A stretch of 64,000 nt of DNA from JBJMHZ01 sp045807125 (GCA_045807125.1 JBJMHZ010000016.1:62001-126000); one strand, 5' to 3'; numbered from the stretch's first letter, positions 18,041 to 29,177 are shown. The notes: generated by a model not told the origin, from the sequence alone. Program-made: numbers and translations.

Positions 18041-20002
18041 CTAGCGGCCGGCTCCGGTCGGGGCAGGCGGGAGCGCGTTGCCCACCGGCACGAGCGGGAT
18101 GAGCGTGCGCCCCGTCGGACCGGTCTGGATCTCGGTGCCCTGGCTCGGGCACACGCCGCAGTCGAAGCAGCCGTCCCACCGGCAGTCCTCGACCTCGTCG
18201 CCGGACAGCGCGTCCTGCCAGTCCGACCACAGCCACTGCTTGTCCAGCCCGGAGTCGAGGTGGTCCCAGGGCAGCACCTCGTCCTGCGCCCGCTCGCGGG
18301 TCGTGTACCAGTCGAGGTCGACCGGCGTGCCGGCGAGCACGTCGGCGCACGCACCGGCCCAGCGCTGGAAGGAGAAGTGCTCGCTCCAGCCGTCGAAGCG
18401 GCCGCCGCGCTCCCAGACCGCGCGGATCACGGCGCCCACCCGCCGGTCGCCGCGCGAGAGCAGGCCCTCGACGATGCCGGGCCGGCCGTCGTGGTAGCGC
18501 ATCCCGATCGAGCGCCCGTACCGCCGGTCGGCGCGGATCGCCTGCCTGAGCTTGGACAGCCGCGCGTCGGTGGTCTCGTGGTCGAGCTGGGCCGTCCACT
18601 GAAACGGCGTGTGCGGCTTCGGGACGAACCCGCCGATCGACACCGTGCAGCGGATGTCCTTGTGCCCGGTGGCCGCCCGCCCGGCCTCGATGACCCGGCC
18701 GGCCAGCGTCGCTATCTGCAGCACGTCCTCGTCGGTCTCGGTGGGCAGCCCGCACATGAAGTACAGCTTGACCTGACGCCAGCCGGCGGCGTACGCGGTC
18801 GTCACCGTCCTGATGAGGTCGTCCTCGCCCACCATCTTGTTGATGACCCGGCGGATCCGCTCGGAGCCGCCCTCCGGCGCGAACGTGAGGCCGCTGCGCC
18901 GCCCGTTGCGGGAGAGCTCGTTGGCCAGCGTGACGTTGAACGCGTCGACGCGGGTGCTCGGCAGCGACAGGCTGACGTTGGTGCCCTCGTACCGGTCGGC
19001 GAGCCCGACGGCGATCGCCTCGATCTCGCTGTGGTCGGCGCTCGACAGGCTGAGCAGCCCGACCTCCTCGTAGCCGCTCTCCGCCACGCCCTGCGCCACC
19101 ATGGCGCCGATCGTGTCGATGCTCCGCTCGCGCACCGGCCGGGTGATCATGCCGGCCTGGCAGAACCGGCAGCCGCGCGTGCAGCCCCGGAAGATCTCCA
19201 CGCTGTAGCGCTCGTGCACCGTCTCGGCGAGCGGGACGAGCGGCTTCTTGGGGTACGGCCACTCGTCGAGGTCGGTCACCGTGTGCTTCTGCACCCGCTC
19301 CGGCACGCCCGGCCGGTTGGGCACCACCCGCTCGATGCGGCCGTCGGGCAGGTAGCTCACGTCGTAGAACCGCGGGACGTAGACGCCGCCGCCGGCCGCG
19401 AGCCGCAGCAGCAACCCGTCACGGCCGCCCGGGCGGCCCTGCGCCTTCCAGGTCCGTACGGCGTCGGTCACCGCGAGGACCGCCTCCTCGCCGTCGCCGA
19501 GCACGGCGGCGTCGATGAACTCGGCGATCGGCTCGGGGTTGAAGGCGGCGTGGCCGCCGGCGATGACGACCGGCACGTCGTCGCCGCGGTCGGCGGCGCA
19601 GAGCGGGATGCCGGCGAGGTCGAGCGCGGCCAGCAGGTTGGTGTAGCCGAGCTCGGTCGAGAAGCTCACGCCGAGCAGGTCGAAGGCGGCGACCGGGCGG
19701 TGCCCGTCGACGGTGAACTGCGGGACGCCGTGCTCGCGCATGAGCGCCTCGAGATCGGGCCAGATCGCGTAGGTGCGCTCGGCCAGCACGCCCGGCTGCT
19801 CGTTGAGCAGCTCGTAGAGGATCATGACGCCCTGGTTGGGCAGCCCGACCTCGTACGCGTCTGGGTACATGAGGCACCAGCGGACGTCGGCCGCGTCCCA
19901 GTCCTTGACGGCGGAGTTCAGCTCGCCGCCGACGTACTGGATCGGCTTCGCCACCCGCGGCAGCAGCGGCTCGAGACGGCCGAACAGCGACTCGACGGGC
20001 AT
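18041..20002 (-). CDS. TIGR03960 family B12-binding-like radical SAM protein
   Basis: 653 residues from ATG 20002. Order: N-terminal YVGGELNSAVKDW typical of the family, a cobalamin-binding-like domain, then the radical SAM CxxxCxxC motif in FRGCTRGCRFCQAG with downstream GLLSLSSADH. A cysteine-rich C-terminus follows (CRWDGCFDCGVC). It binds a 4Fe-4S cluster and SAM. The reaction is unknown to me; its steady link with TIGR03936 and RNase E/G suggests an RNA-related role, which is inference. Confidence 0.92.
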   Translation of the reverse strand: MPVESLFGRLEPLLPRVAKPIQYVGGELNSAVKDWDAADVRWCLMYPDAYEVGLPNQGVMILYELLNEQPGVLAERTYAIWPDLEALMREHGVPQFTVDGHRPVAAFDLLGVSFSTELGYTNLLAALDLAGIPLCAADRGDDVPVVIAGGHAAFNPEPIAEFIDAAVLGDGEEAVLAVTDAVRTWKAQGRPGGRDGLLLRLAAGGGVYVPRFYDVSYLPDGRIERVVPNRPGVPERVQKHTVTDLDEWPYPKKPLVPLAETVHERYSVEIFRGCTRGCRFCQAGMITRPVRERSIDTIGAMVAQGVAESGYEEVGLLSLSSADHSEIEAIAVGLADRYEGTNVSLSLPSTRVDAFNVTLANELSRNGRRSGLTFAPEGGSERIRRVINKMVGEDDLIRTVTTAYAAGWRQVKLYFMCGLPTETDEDVLQIATLAGRVIEAGRAATGHKDIRCTVSIGGFVPKPHTPFQWTAQLDHETTDARLSKLRQAIRADRRYGRSIGMRYHDGRPGIVEGLLSRGDRRVGAVIRAVWERGGRFDGWSEHFSFQRWAGACADVLAGTPVDLDWYTTRERAQDEVLPWDHLDSGLDKQWLWSDWQDALSGDEVEDCRWDGCFDCGVCPSQGTEIQTGPTGRTLIPLVPVGNALPPAPTGAGR

Positions 20003-20096
20003 GGTGCTGGCTACCTCACGGTGGCTGGCGGCGACTGACCGGACCGGACGTCCCAGCGTAACCCGCGCCGGCAGAGGGCGGCCCGGGCCGGCCGCG

Positions 20097-21290
20097 TCAG
20101 CTCGCGCTGGTGCGCAGGTGGACGTTCTGCAGCAGGCCGATCGCCATCATGTTGGCGAACATCGACGAGCCGCCGTAGGACACGAACGGCAGCGGGAGGC
20201 CGGTCACCGGCATGATCCCGAGGGTCATCCCGATGTTCTCGAACCCCTGGAAGGTGAACCACGCGACGACGCCCACCGCGACCAGGGTGCCGAACGCGTC
20301 GGTCGCCCGCGACGCGATGCGCAGCCCGCGCCACAGCACCACCCCGAACAGCGCGATGATGCCGCCGGCCCCCACCAGGCCGAACTCCTCCCCCGCCACC
20401 GTGTAGACGAAGTCGGTCTGCTGCTCCGGGACGAACTGGCCGTTGGTCTGCGGCCCCTGGAACAGGCCCTTGCCCAGCACGCCGCCGGAGCCGATCGCGA
20501 TCCGCGCCTGCGCGGTGTTCCAGCCGGTGCTGCGCGAGTCGTCGTTGGGATGGGTGAACGCGGTGATGCGGTCGACCTGGTACTTGGACAGGGCGCCGGC
20601 CTGCACCGCGCCGTAGACGAGCAGGCCGCCGACCAGCACCAGGCCGGCCAGCCACCGGGTGGGCACGCCGGACACGGCCAGCACCACGAAGATGAGGAAC
20701 ACCAGCACGAGGACGGTGCCGAGGTCGGGCTGGAGCATGATGAGCCCGATCGGCACGGCGCAGAGCCCGAGCGCGATGAGCACGTCGCCGCCCGGCGGCG
20801 AGTCGGCGCCCTCCCGCTTCTCGCCGAGGAACATCGCCAGCCCGACGACGAGCGCGATCTTGGCGAACTCCGACGGCTGGACGGTGAAACCGCCGCCCAC
20901 CGCTATCCAGGATTTCGCGCCGTTGACGGTCGCGCCGAGCGGGGAGAGGACGGCGACCAGGCCGATGCACGACAGCACGTAGACGACTGGCGTGTAGGCG
21001 CGCAGCAGCCGGTAGTCGACCAGCGTCGTCACCACGGCCAGCACCAGCCCGATCGCGAGGTTGAGCAGGTGCTTCTTCAGGAACCCGGTGGGGTCGAGGT
21101 GGGCCTGCAGCGCGTGCGGCCGAGTCGCCGCCCACACCAGCACCGCCCCGAACAGCGACATCGCGAGGGCCGCGGCGGCCAGGATCCAGTCGGCGCGGCG
21201 CAGCGGCGACTCGCGGTCGAGCGCGCGGGACCAGCCGCTCGAGCGGGCCCGGGTCAGCGGGGCGGCGCGCGGCGTCGTCCAGTCGGTCAC
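20097..21290 (-). CDS. rodA: RodA, SEDS peptidoglycan glycosyltransferase
   Basis: About 397 residues from GTG 21290, overlapping the mrdA stop as GTGA. It has multiple transmembrane helices and the SEDS signatures GAKSWIAVGGGFTVQPSEFAKI, LQPDLGTVLV, and the C-terminal GIMPVTGLPLPFVSYGGSS. It polymerises lipid II glycan in the elongation machine, paired with the adjacent class B PBP. The rodA-mrdA-mreD-mreC-mreB order (minus strand) makes a complete elongasome core. Confidence 0.95.
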   Translation of the reverse strand: MTDWTTPRAAPLTRARSSGWSRALDRESPLRRADWILAAAALAMSLFGAVLVWAATRPHALQAHLDPTGFLKKHLLNLAIGLVLAVVTTLVDYRLLRAYTPVVYVLSCIGLVAVLSPLGATVNGAKSWIAVGGGFTVQPSEFAKIALVVGLAMFLGEKREGADSPPGGDVLIALGLCAVPIGLIMLQPDLGTVLVLVFLIFVVLAVSGVPTRWLAGLVLVGGLLVYGAVQAGALSKYQVDRITAFTHPNDDSRSTGWNTAQARIAIGSGGVLGKGLFQGPQTNGQFVPEQQTDFVYTVAGEEFGLVGAGGIIALFGVVLWRGLRIASRATDAFGTLVAVGVVAWFTFQGFENIGMTLGIMPVTGLPLPFVSYGGSSMFANMMAIGLLQNVHLRTSAS

Positions 21291-23674
21291 GGCGACCGAC
21301 CGCCTGTCGCTGTCCACGGCCGCCAGCCTACGTCCGCGGCGAGCCTGGCCGACCCTGCGGCGAGCCTGGCCGACCCTGCGGGCTCGGCCGCAGGCAGCGC
21401 CGCCGGGAGGTCGCCCGGCCAGCCCCCGCCGGCCGGGGCGACGGGCCTGACCGGTCCGAGCGGCCCGAGGGCCGTCACCGACGGCGACGGGCTCGGTGAC
21501 GCGCCCGCCTTGCCCGGCTTCGGCGGGAGCGTCCGCGAGCCGGCCGGCCCCTTCGTCGCCACCGTCCCGTCCGGGTTGAACCGCGGCAGCCGGCGGTTGA
21601 GCCCCTGGGGCAGCGCCGCCGTGCGCCCCTCCAGGCCGTAGATGCCGTCCCACACCTCGCGCGCTGCCGGCGCGGCGACCGCCGCGCCGAAGCCGCCGTA
21701 CGGCACGACGATCATCGTGACGAACTGGGCCGGCTTGCCGGGCGGGCCGGCGAACGACGCGAACCACGACGTGTCGGAGTGGTGCAGCTTCTGCGCCGTG
21801 CCGGTCTTGCCGCCGACGGCCACCTTGGCGAACGGGAAGCCCTTGAAGGCGGTGTAGCCGGTGCCGCCCTTGGCCTGGGTCACGTCGTACATCGCCTGGC
21901 GGATGCCGTCCAGCGTCGACCGCTTCACCGGGAGGCGGCGGCGCACCGGCGCGTCGATCCTCCGCACGACCTTGCCGTCGGGCGAGACGACCGCCTTGGC
22001 GATCCGCGGCGAGTAGACCCGGCCGCCGTTGACCAGCGCCGCGTAGGCCATCGCGTTCTGCAGCGGGGTCACGAGGACGGTGCCCTGCCCGATGTCCATG
22101 TTGACCTGGTCACCGGGGAGGAAGAGGGTGTCGCCGCGGTCGGGGTGGTCGCAGCGCTGCTCGTCCTCGGCCCGGCGCTTCGGGTCGGCCTGCGGGGGGT
22201 GCTGCACGCCCTTGCTGTCGGTGTAGCCGTGGGCACCGTCGCAGAACTGCTGGTGGTAGTACGTGCCGAGCTGCTGCTTGCCCTCCCAGCCGATGATCAT
22301 GCCGGTGGCCTCGCCTGGCAGGTCGATGCCGCTCGCCGCGCCCATGCCGTAGGCCTGCGCCATGCGCACCACGGCCTCGACCGGCTTCTTGTGCTCGCGC
22401 ACCACCCGCCGGTAGTCCGTCGCGTACTCGTTCCTGGCGAAGTTGTAGTAGACGGTGTCGCAGGAGTACTGGATGGTCTGGCGCAGGCTGATGACGCCCT
22501 TCGCCTCGCCCTCGGAGTTGTGGAAGGTGCGGCCACCCACGTCGATCGAGGACGGGCAGCTGTACGAGCCGTACCAGCTGGCGAGGTGCTCGGTGTCGAC
22601 GATGGCCGAGGTCGAGACCAGCTTGAAGGTGGAGCCGGGCGCGTACTCGCCCTGGTAGGAGAGGCCGAGCAGCTTGTTGCCCCGCTGGAGGCGGTCGTAC
22701 TGCGCCTGGGTGACGGTGCCGTTCCAGATGTTGGGGTCGTACGACGGGTAGCTCGCCATCGCGACGATGTGGCCGGTGCGGGCGTCGACGACGACCCCGG
22801 CCGCCGTCCGCGGGTGCACCGGGTTGCGGGGATCGGCCGTCGGAGCCCGCCGGATCGCGTCGGCGAGGGACCGCTCCAGCACCCGCTGGACCCCGGCGTC
22901 GAGGGACAGCACCAGGTTGTCCCCCGGCTGCGCCGCCCGGTCGCGCACGGTGCCGCTCACGTGCCCGAACCGGTCGATCGACATCGTCCGGACGCCGTCG
23001 CGGCCGCGCAGGTAGCGCTCGTAGACCGACTCGATCCCTGCGCGCCCCACCCTGTCGGTGGGCTGGTAGTCCTTGAAGGCCGCCGCCTGCAGCTCGGCCT
23101 GGCTGATCGGCCCGAGGTAGCCGAGCAGGTGGGCCGCGTTGGCCCGCAGCGGCTCCGGGTAGTTCCGCACGCCCTGCAGCTGCGCGGTGACGCCGGGGAA
23201 CTCCGACTGCCGCTCGGCGATCATCAGCGCCGTGCGGGTGTTGGCGTCGACGCCGGCGTCGAGCGCCGTGACCGGGATCGGCTGGTAGGGCGAGCCCGCC
23301 CAGCACGGCCGCTCGTCGTGGACCTCGTAGCAGTAGCGCACCCGGTGGGCGAGCGTGCGGTAGCGCTGGTGCAGCACCGTGGCGAGGCGGTGCAGCACCG
23401 CGACGCCCTTGTCCTTCTGCTTGTCGAGCGTCACCCGGTCGACCGAGACGACGAGCATCGCCCGGTTGGTGGCGAGCGGCCGGCCCCACTCGTCGAGGAT
23501 GCCGCCGCGAGGTGCCGCCGTGACGATGTCGCGGGTGGTGGTGACGGTCGCGGCGGCGGCGTACTTGTCGCCGGCGAGCACCTGCATGTACCAGAGCCGG
23601 CCGAACAGCGTGAGCAGGAGAGACAGCACCAGCACGTGCAGGAGGAACAACCGCAGCCGCGATCGCTCGCTCAC
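21287..23674 (-). CDS. mrdA: penicillin-binding protein 2 (class B transpeptidase)
   Basis: 795 residues from GTG 23674. One N-terminal transmembrane helix (LFLLHVLVLSLLLTLFGRLW), a PBP dimerisation/pedestal domain, and a transpeptidase domain with SxxK in APGSTFKLVS, the second motif as SCD (QYSCDTVYY) and KTGT in GGKTGTAQ. It cross-links peptidoglycan during elongation with RodA. The C-terminal 90 residues form a Pro/Ala/Ser-rich tail containing a 21-bp tandem repeat, probably dispensable. Confidence 0.95.
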   Translation of the reverse strand: MSERSRLRLFLLHVLVLSLLLTLFGRLWYMQVLAGDKYAAAATVTTTRDIVTAAPRGGILDEWGRPLATNRAMLVVSVDRVTLDKQKDKGVAVLHRLATVLHQRYRTLAHRVRYCYEVHDERPCWAGSPYQPIPVTALDAGVDANTRTALMIAERQSEFPGVTAQLQGVRNYPEPLRANAAHLLGYLGPISQAELQAAAFKDYQPTDRVGRAGIESVYERYLRGRDGVRTMSIDRFGHVSGTVRDRAAQPGDNLVLSLDAGVQRVLERSLADAIRRAPTADPRNPVHPRTAAGVVVDARTGHIVAMASYPSYDPNIWNGTVTQAQYDRLQRGNKLLGLSYQGEYAPGSTFKLVSTSAIVDTEHLASWYGSYSCPSSIDVGGRTFHNSEGEAKGVISLRQTIQYSCDTVYYNFARNEYATDYRRVVREHKKPVEAVVRMAQAYGMGAASGIDLPGEATGMIIGWEGKQQLGTYYHQQFCDGAHGYTDSKGVQHPPQADPKRRAEDEQRCDHPDRGDTLFLPGDQVNMDIGQGTVLVTPLQNAMAYAALVNGGRVYSPRIAKAVVSPDGKVVRRIDAPVRRRLPVKRSTLDGIRQAMYDVTQAKGGTGYTAFKGFPFAKVAVGGKTGTAQKLHHSDTSWFASFAGPPGKPAQFVTMIVVPYGGFGAAVAAPAAREVWDGIYGLEGRTAALPQGLNRRLPRFNPDGTVATKGPAGSRTLPPKPGKAGASPSPSPSVTALGPLGPVRPVAPAGGGWPGDLPAALPAAEPAGSARLAAGSARLAADVGWRPWTATGGRSP
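21337..21378 (-). repeat. 21-bp tandem duplication in mrdA tail
   Basis: Two perfect 21-base copies (unit CGGCGAGCCTGGCCGACCCTG on the plus strand). It codes for two in-frame GSARLAA units at the C-terminus of the PBP. Confidence 0.85.
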
Positions 23675-23852
23675 GAGGGCGCTCCTCCGGGGGACGAGGT
23701 GGAGGTCGGCAGGGGGACCGGGATCGACCGGCTCCGGGGGAACGACCGGTCCCGCAAGGGGGTTCCCTCGACCGGCCCGCGGCCAGGTCGCCTGGAGCCG
23801 CCCGGGGCCACCATCGTAGAGGACGGGACCGGCGAAACGGGGCGGGCGCGGC

Positions 23853-24365
23853 TCACCGGCGGCGCGGATCGCCCTCGCCCGGCCGGTCGAGCAGGCCGAT
23901 GACCGGCACCACGAACGGCGTGAGCAGGACGTCGTACAGCACCGCGGCCGGCAGCAGGTGCGCCACGGCGTCCCAGGTCACGTGCTCGTCGCCGAAGACC
24001 CGCCCGACGCCGGCGTCGAGCAGCACGACCAGCACGGCGGTCAGGGCCACGATGACCATCGGCATGAAGGCCGACCGCTCGGCCTCGTCCCTCGCCAGGC
24101 CGGCGAGGTAGCCGGCGATGCACAGGACGAGCGCGAGCCGCCCGACCGCGTGGTCGGCCGGCGGTGCCAGGTCGGCGAGCAGGCCGGCGGCGAACCCGAC
24201 GACGCAGCCGGCGAGCGGCCCGCGCAGCACGGCGAAGGCCACCACCACGACGACGAGCAGGTCGGGCGTCGCCCCAGGCAGCCGCAGCACGGGGAACGCG
24301 CTGCGCTGCAGGAGCAGGGCGGTGAGCAGGAACGCCGCCGCGACGACGACCGAGCGCGCCCGCAT
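23853..24365 (-). CDS. mreD: rod shape-determining protein MreD
   Basis: A 170-residue hydrophobic protein with about five transmembrane helices, starting MRARSVVVAAAFLLTALLLQRS. A GTG one codon upstream is equally possible. The start overlaps the mreC stop (TGATG). It is the least conserved Mre protein; the call rests on size, topology and its position between mreC and mrdA. Confidence 0.88.
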   Translation of the reverse strand: MRARSVVVAAAFLLTALLLQRSAFPVLRLPGATPDLLVVVVVAFAVLRGPLAGCVVGFAAGLLADLAPPADHAVGRLALVLCIAGYLAGLARDEAERSAFMPMVIVALTAVLVVLLDAGVGRVFGDEHVTWDAVAHLLPAAVLYDVLLTPFVVPVIGLLDRPGEGDPRRR

Positions 24366-25246
24366 CACTGCCGCCCGGCGGGCGTCGTCGACGGGTTGGG
24401 CGTCGCCCGGGGCACCAGCGCGTCGCGCGGCGCCGCGCGCGGCGGGGGGAAGATGACGCCCAGCAGGTCCAGCTCGCTGAAGTCGACGAACGGCTGGACG
24501 ATCGCCTTCGCGGCGAGCTGCCCCGGCGCGTTGTCGACCGCGATGACCCGGCCGATCGGCACGTCCGGCACGTACGGCACGTAGTTGCGCGACCCGAGCG
24601 TGACGACGGTGTCGCCGGGCTTGATGGACGCGTTCTGCTTGACGATGGTCAGCTCGAGGCTGCCGTCGGGCCGGCCGGTGACCTCACCGAAGTCGCCGGT
24701 GCGCGCGAGGCGGACGCCGACGGTCACTCCCGGGTCGGTGATGAGCGCGACGGTGGACGTGCCGCGGTCGACCCGTACCACCTTCCCGACGAGGCCGAGG
24801 CCGCTGACCACCGTCATGTCGGGGCGGACGCCGTCGCGCACCCCGACGTCGACGGCCACCGTGCGGTCGAAGCCCACGCCGCCCCCGAAGGCCACGACGT
24901 CGGCCGGCTTCGTCGTGAAGTACGTCGCGTACCCCAGCAGCCGGTCGAGCTCGGAGGCCCGCCGGTGGTCGTCGCCGCTCATGTCGAGCTGGCGGCGCAG
25001 CGTCTCGTTCTCCTTGCGCAGCTGCGCGACCCGGCCGCTGTCGGTGCCGAAGTGCACCGTGTCGGCGAGCGGGCGCATCGCCGACGAGACCGCCCGCTCC
25101 CCCGGCCCGACGACGGCGGCCACGGCCCGCTCGAGCGAGCGCAGCGGCGACCGGGCGTTGGTCCGGTAGTCGATGGTCAGCAGGGTGAACGACGTGAGCA
25201 GGAGCAACGCGAGCACCAGCCGCGCGCGGCGGGTGTCCCTCATCAT
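24365..25246 (-). CDS. mreC: rod shape-determining protein MreC
   Basis: 293 residues beginning at ATG 25246 (ATGATG). A single N-terminal transmembrane helix (LVLALLLLTSFTLLTID) is followed by a coiled coil (VAQLRKENETLRRQLD) and the periplasmic beta-barrel pair with SGLGLVGKVVRVDRGTSTV and GDTVVTLGSR. It organises the elongation complex and regulates PBP2. The last 30 residues are low-complexity. Confidence 0.95.
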   Translation of the reverse strand: MMRDTRRARLVLALLLLTSFTLLTIDYRTNARSPLRSLERAVAAVVGPGERAVSSAMRPLADTVHFGTDSGRVAQLRKENETLRRQLDMSGDDHRRASELDRLLGYATYFTTKPADVVAFGGGVGFDRTVAVDVGVRDGVRPDMTVVSGLGLVGKVVRVDRGTSTVALITDPGVTVGVRLARTGDFGEVTGRPDGSLELTIVKQNASIKPGDTVVTLGSRNYVPYVPDVPIGRVIAVDNAPGQLAAKAIVQPFVDFSELDLLGVIFPPPRAAPRDALVPRATPNPSTTPAGRQ

Positions 25247-25278
25247 CGAACCGGAGGTGCCGGGGCGCCGCCCGGGGA

Positions 25279-26310
<1,032 letters not shown>

Positions 26311-26488
26311 GAGCAGCGGTGCGCCTTCCGAAGTGCGGGGGGACGCCCGGCCGATCGCCCGGGCGAGGCGCCCGCCGCGGAGGCATGCCGTACGGGCGCT
26401 CCAAGCATCGTATAGGCCCGTGCGGGCGATGGTGCGGATCCCTCGCCGATCAGCCGCCTTCGAGCGGTGGCCCCCGGCCCCGTACGGC

Positions 26489-26531
26489 GGACGGCCCCGC
26501 CGCCCTCCTTCCGGAGGGGACGGGGCCGTCC
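26489..26531 (-). terminator. long hairpin after the sedolisin gene
   Basis: An 11-bp outer stem GGACGGCCCCG / CGGGGCCGTCC encloses a second stem CCCTCC / GGAGGG with a TTCC loop. It lies 40 bases after the sedolisin stop. It should separate this gene from mreB downstream. Confidence 0.75.
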
Positions 26532-26571
26532 TGGTGAGTGCCGTGGTGCGCTGGACGTGCCGGTCAGCCGC

Positions 26572-28539
26572 TCAGTGCAGGCTGGCCAGCCCGTTCAGGA
26601 ACGCCTCGCCGGTCGGGGTGCCCCGGCCCGTGACGTCGTCGTAGCCGGGCGCCGCGTGGATCGTCAGCCCCTGGTCGTACGAGAGGTAGCGCAGCGTGGT
26701 GCGCAGGCCGCCACTGGCGTCCTGGCTGTTGATGAAGTCCACGCGGGCGACGGCCTGCGTGGTGGCCGGCTGCACGATGTCGTGCAGGGCGCCGGCCCCG
26801 AGCTGGTACAGCGCCGGGTTGGCGAACCCGAGGGGTGCGCCGGCCCGCTGCTCAGCCAGAGCCATCACGCCGGCGAGCAGCGGGGACGACAGGCTGGTGC
26901 CGCCGATCCGGTACTCGTCGTAGTAGGCGCCGTCGGAGAACGTCTGCGTCTGGCCCACCCGGAAGCCGGTGTTGGGGTCACCGAGCATCGCAACGTCCGG
27001 GATGACGCGCATCGGCTGCGAGCGCTGGCCGTGCGCGGTCGCCAGTGCGTTCGGCACGACGCCGGCCTGGTAGGACGGCTGGGCGAACAGGCGGCTGGTG
27101 CCACCACCCGAGCCAGTGGTGTAGACGGGGGCGCCCCAGGTGTTGTCGGCGTTGAGCGGGGCGCGGCCGGTCTCCCAGCCGGTCTCGAACAGGTAGTCGT
27201 TGCTCGCGCCCACCGCGAGGGCGGTGCCGCCGACCGCGGTCGCCCACGGGCTGACCGCAGGCCAGTCCGGGGTCGCCTGCGCCGGGTTGCCCGAGCCGCC
27301 GGTCTCGTCACCGGCGTCGCCGCTGGAGAAGTAGACCCCGATGCCCTCGGCCGCGGCCTGGATCATGATGTCGTTGTAGGGCTTGACGTAGCCGTTCGGC
27401 AGCAGCTCGGTCGACCACCCGTAGCTGTTGCTGACGATGTCGGCCAGGTGCTTGTCCACGACGTGGTTGAGGGCCGCGTCGAGGTCCTGGTAGTTGTTCG
27501 GGCCGCTGACGTAGAGGATGTCGGCCCCCGGCGCCATCGAGTGGACGGCCTCGATGTCGAGGGTCTCCTCGCCGTACCAGCCGGACGGGCTCTGCGAGTT
27601 GTTGTCCTTCACCCGGTAGGTGCCCGGCGCCACGTTCTGCTGGAAGTTGCTGTTGGTGAGCTGCGGCAGGCCGTAGTGGCTGGAGTAGGTGTTGGCGTCG
27701 TCGACGATCGTCGGCGAGGCGTAGGCGTCGATGATGCCGACGGTCACGCCGGAGCCGTCGTTGCCGCTCGCGACCGCGCCGGCGACGCCGTAGGCGCCGC
27801 GCAGCTGCGAGGCGACGTAGCCGCACGGGGCGTACGGGTAGTTGCCCGGCTGCGCCGTGTCGATCTTCTCAGCCCAGTACGCCGAGCACGGCTGCGAGTT
27901 GCGGAAGCCGGAGGACGGCGGCGCGTCGGTGCCGACCGACTGGCGGGCCCGCGCCGCGTCGGTGTGCACGAGGGCCGAGGACTGGTCGAGGCCGACGACG
28001 CCCTGCACGACGCTCGCGAGCGAGGCCGGGATGCTGAGCGCCTGCTCGGGCGCCCGCAGGGTCTGGCCGTCGACCGCGTACATGCCGAAGCCGGCGCCGA
28101 AGGCCGCGCTGGCCTGCTCGACGGTGCCCTCGGCGGCGACGTAGTGGTTGTTCTGCGGGGTGTAGTCAACGGTGAAGCCCGCGCCGTGCAGCCAGTTCTG
28201 CACCGACTGGACGTCGGCCTGGGTGGGCGCGTACTGCGCCCGGAACTGCGACGGCGAGAGGAAGTGGCGGTAGTTGGCGTTGCCGGGCGTGGAGACGGCC
28301 AGGGCGTAGTTCGCCGCGGCGTCGCCGCCGCGCCAGCCCAGATAGACCCGGAAGCCGACATGGTCGCTGCCGGCGGCAGCGCCCTTGAAGGCGGCGGACG
28401 TGGCCCACGAGGGGACGCTGCCCGACAGCGTCGCCTGCTGGGACGGCGCGGCGTTGGCCGCTCCCGCCGTGCCCAGGGCCATACCGAGTGCGGTCACTGC
28501 GGCAGCGCCGCCCGCGACCCACTTGGTCGAGATACGCAT
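26572..28539 (-). CDS. secreted sedolisin-type serine-carboxyl peptidase (S53)
   Basis: 655 residues from ATG 28539, preceded by GGGAGG. A signal peptide (about 1-31, cut near ANA-AP) is followed by a pro-kumamolisin-type activation domain (about 35-190) and the catalytic domain. The catalytic Glu/Asp lie in EETLDIEAVHSMAPGA (Glu325, Asp329 by my count; numbering may be off by one), the oxyanion Asp is probably in SSGDAGDETG, and the nucleophile Ser in GGTSLSSP (about residue 549). A C-terminal calcium site is expected near GYDDVTGRGTP. S53 enzymes are secreted and act at acid pH, autoactivating by loss of the propeptide. Confidence 0.94.
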   Translation of the reverse strand: MRISTKWVAGGAAAVTALGMALGTAGAANAAPSQQATLSGSVPSWATSAAFKGAAAGSDHVGFRVYLGWRGGDAAANYALAVSTPGNANYRHFLSPSQFRAQYAPTQADVQSVQNWLHGAGFTVDYTPQNNHYVAAEGTVEQASAAFGAGFGMYAVDGQTLRAPEQALSIPASLASVVQGVVGLDQSSALVHTDAARARQSVGTDAPPSSGFRNSQPCSAYWAEKIDTAQPGNYPYAPCGYVASQLRGAYGVAGAVASGNDGSGVTVGIIDAYASPTIVDDANTYSSHYGLPQLTNSNFQQNVAPGTYRVKDNNSQSPSGWYGEETLDIEAVHSMAPGADILYVSGPNNYQDLDAALNHVVDKHLADIVSNSYGWSTELLPNGYVKPYNDIMIQAAAEGIGVYFSSGDAGDETGGSGNPAQATPDWPAVSPWATAVGGTALAVGASNDYLFETGWETGRAPLNADNTWGAPVYTTGSGGGTSRLFAQPSYQAGVVPNALATAHGQRSQPMRVIPDVAMLGDPNTGFRVGQTQTFSDGAYYDEYRIGGTSLSSPLLAGVMALAEQRAGAPLGFANPALYQLGAGALHDIVQPATTQAVARVDFINSQDASGGLRTTLRYLSYDQGLTIHAAPGYDDVTGRGTPTGEAFLNGLASLH

Positions 28540-28725
28540 GGGACCTCCCGATACGGCGGCGTGACCAGACACGCCGCCCGCCGGATTAGGTCATAGTTAG
28601 TTAGCGCGACGCAAGGCTTGACAGGTGAATGTCACCCCAACGAGTGATGGCACGAGCGGATCGTTCCCCTCTCGGGTGGGTATGTCCCGCCTTCCGCCAC
28701 GGTGCGCCGGGCCGGGAGCGCCCGC

Positions 28726-29166
28726 TCAGTTGTCGCCGCCGGGCGCGGCCGGGAGCACCGGGAGCGCCGGGAAGAAGGTCGCGATCTCCCTGGTCGCCGC
28801 GTCAGCGCCGTCCGATGCATGCACGAGGTTCTCCCGGTTGGACAGCGAGTGGTCGCCCCGGATCGTGCCCGGCGCCGCCTGCCGGCCGTCGGTGGCGCCG
28901 ACGAGGGTCCTGACGACGGCGATCGCCTCGTCGCCCTCGACCACGGCCGCGACGATCGGGCCGCCGGTGATGAAGTCGAGCAGCGCCTCGTAGAACGGCT
29001 TGCCCGCGTGCTCTGCGTAGTGGCGGGCGGCCGTGTCGCGGTCGACGGTGCGCAGGTCCATCGCCACCAGGGCGAGTCCCTTGCGCTCCAGCCGGCCGAC
29101 GACGTCACCGATCAGGCCGCGCCGGACCGCGTCGGGCTTCAGCAGGACGAGCGTGCGTTGCGTCAC
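28726..29166 (-). CDS. ndk: nucleoside diphosphate kinase
   Basis: 146 residues from GTG 29166, first residues VTQRTLVLLKPDAVRRGLIG. The active-site histidine is in the conserved NLVHASDG segment. It transfers the gamma phosphate among NTPs and NDPs through a phospho-histidine. The C-terminus has a short Pro/Ala extension. It follows DUF4233 and folC, the usual actinobacterial order. Confidence 0.97.
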   Translation of the reverse strand: MTQRTLVLLKPDAVRRGLIGDVVGRLERKGLALVAMDLRTVDRDTAARHYAEHAGKPFYEALLDFITGGPIVAAVVEGDEAIAVVRTLVGATDGRQAAPGTIRGDHSLSNRENLVHASDGADAATREIATFFPALPVLPAAPGGDN

Positions 29167-29177
29167 GATCGAGGAGC

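Noticed and set aside
13695..20038. Two very long plus-strand frames opposite RNase E/G and TIGR03936/TIGR03960
   Set aside because: They mirror the true genes on the minus strand and show no domain likeness.
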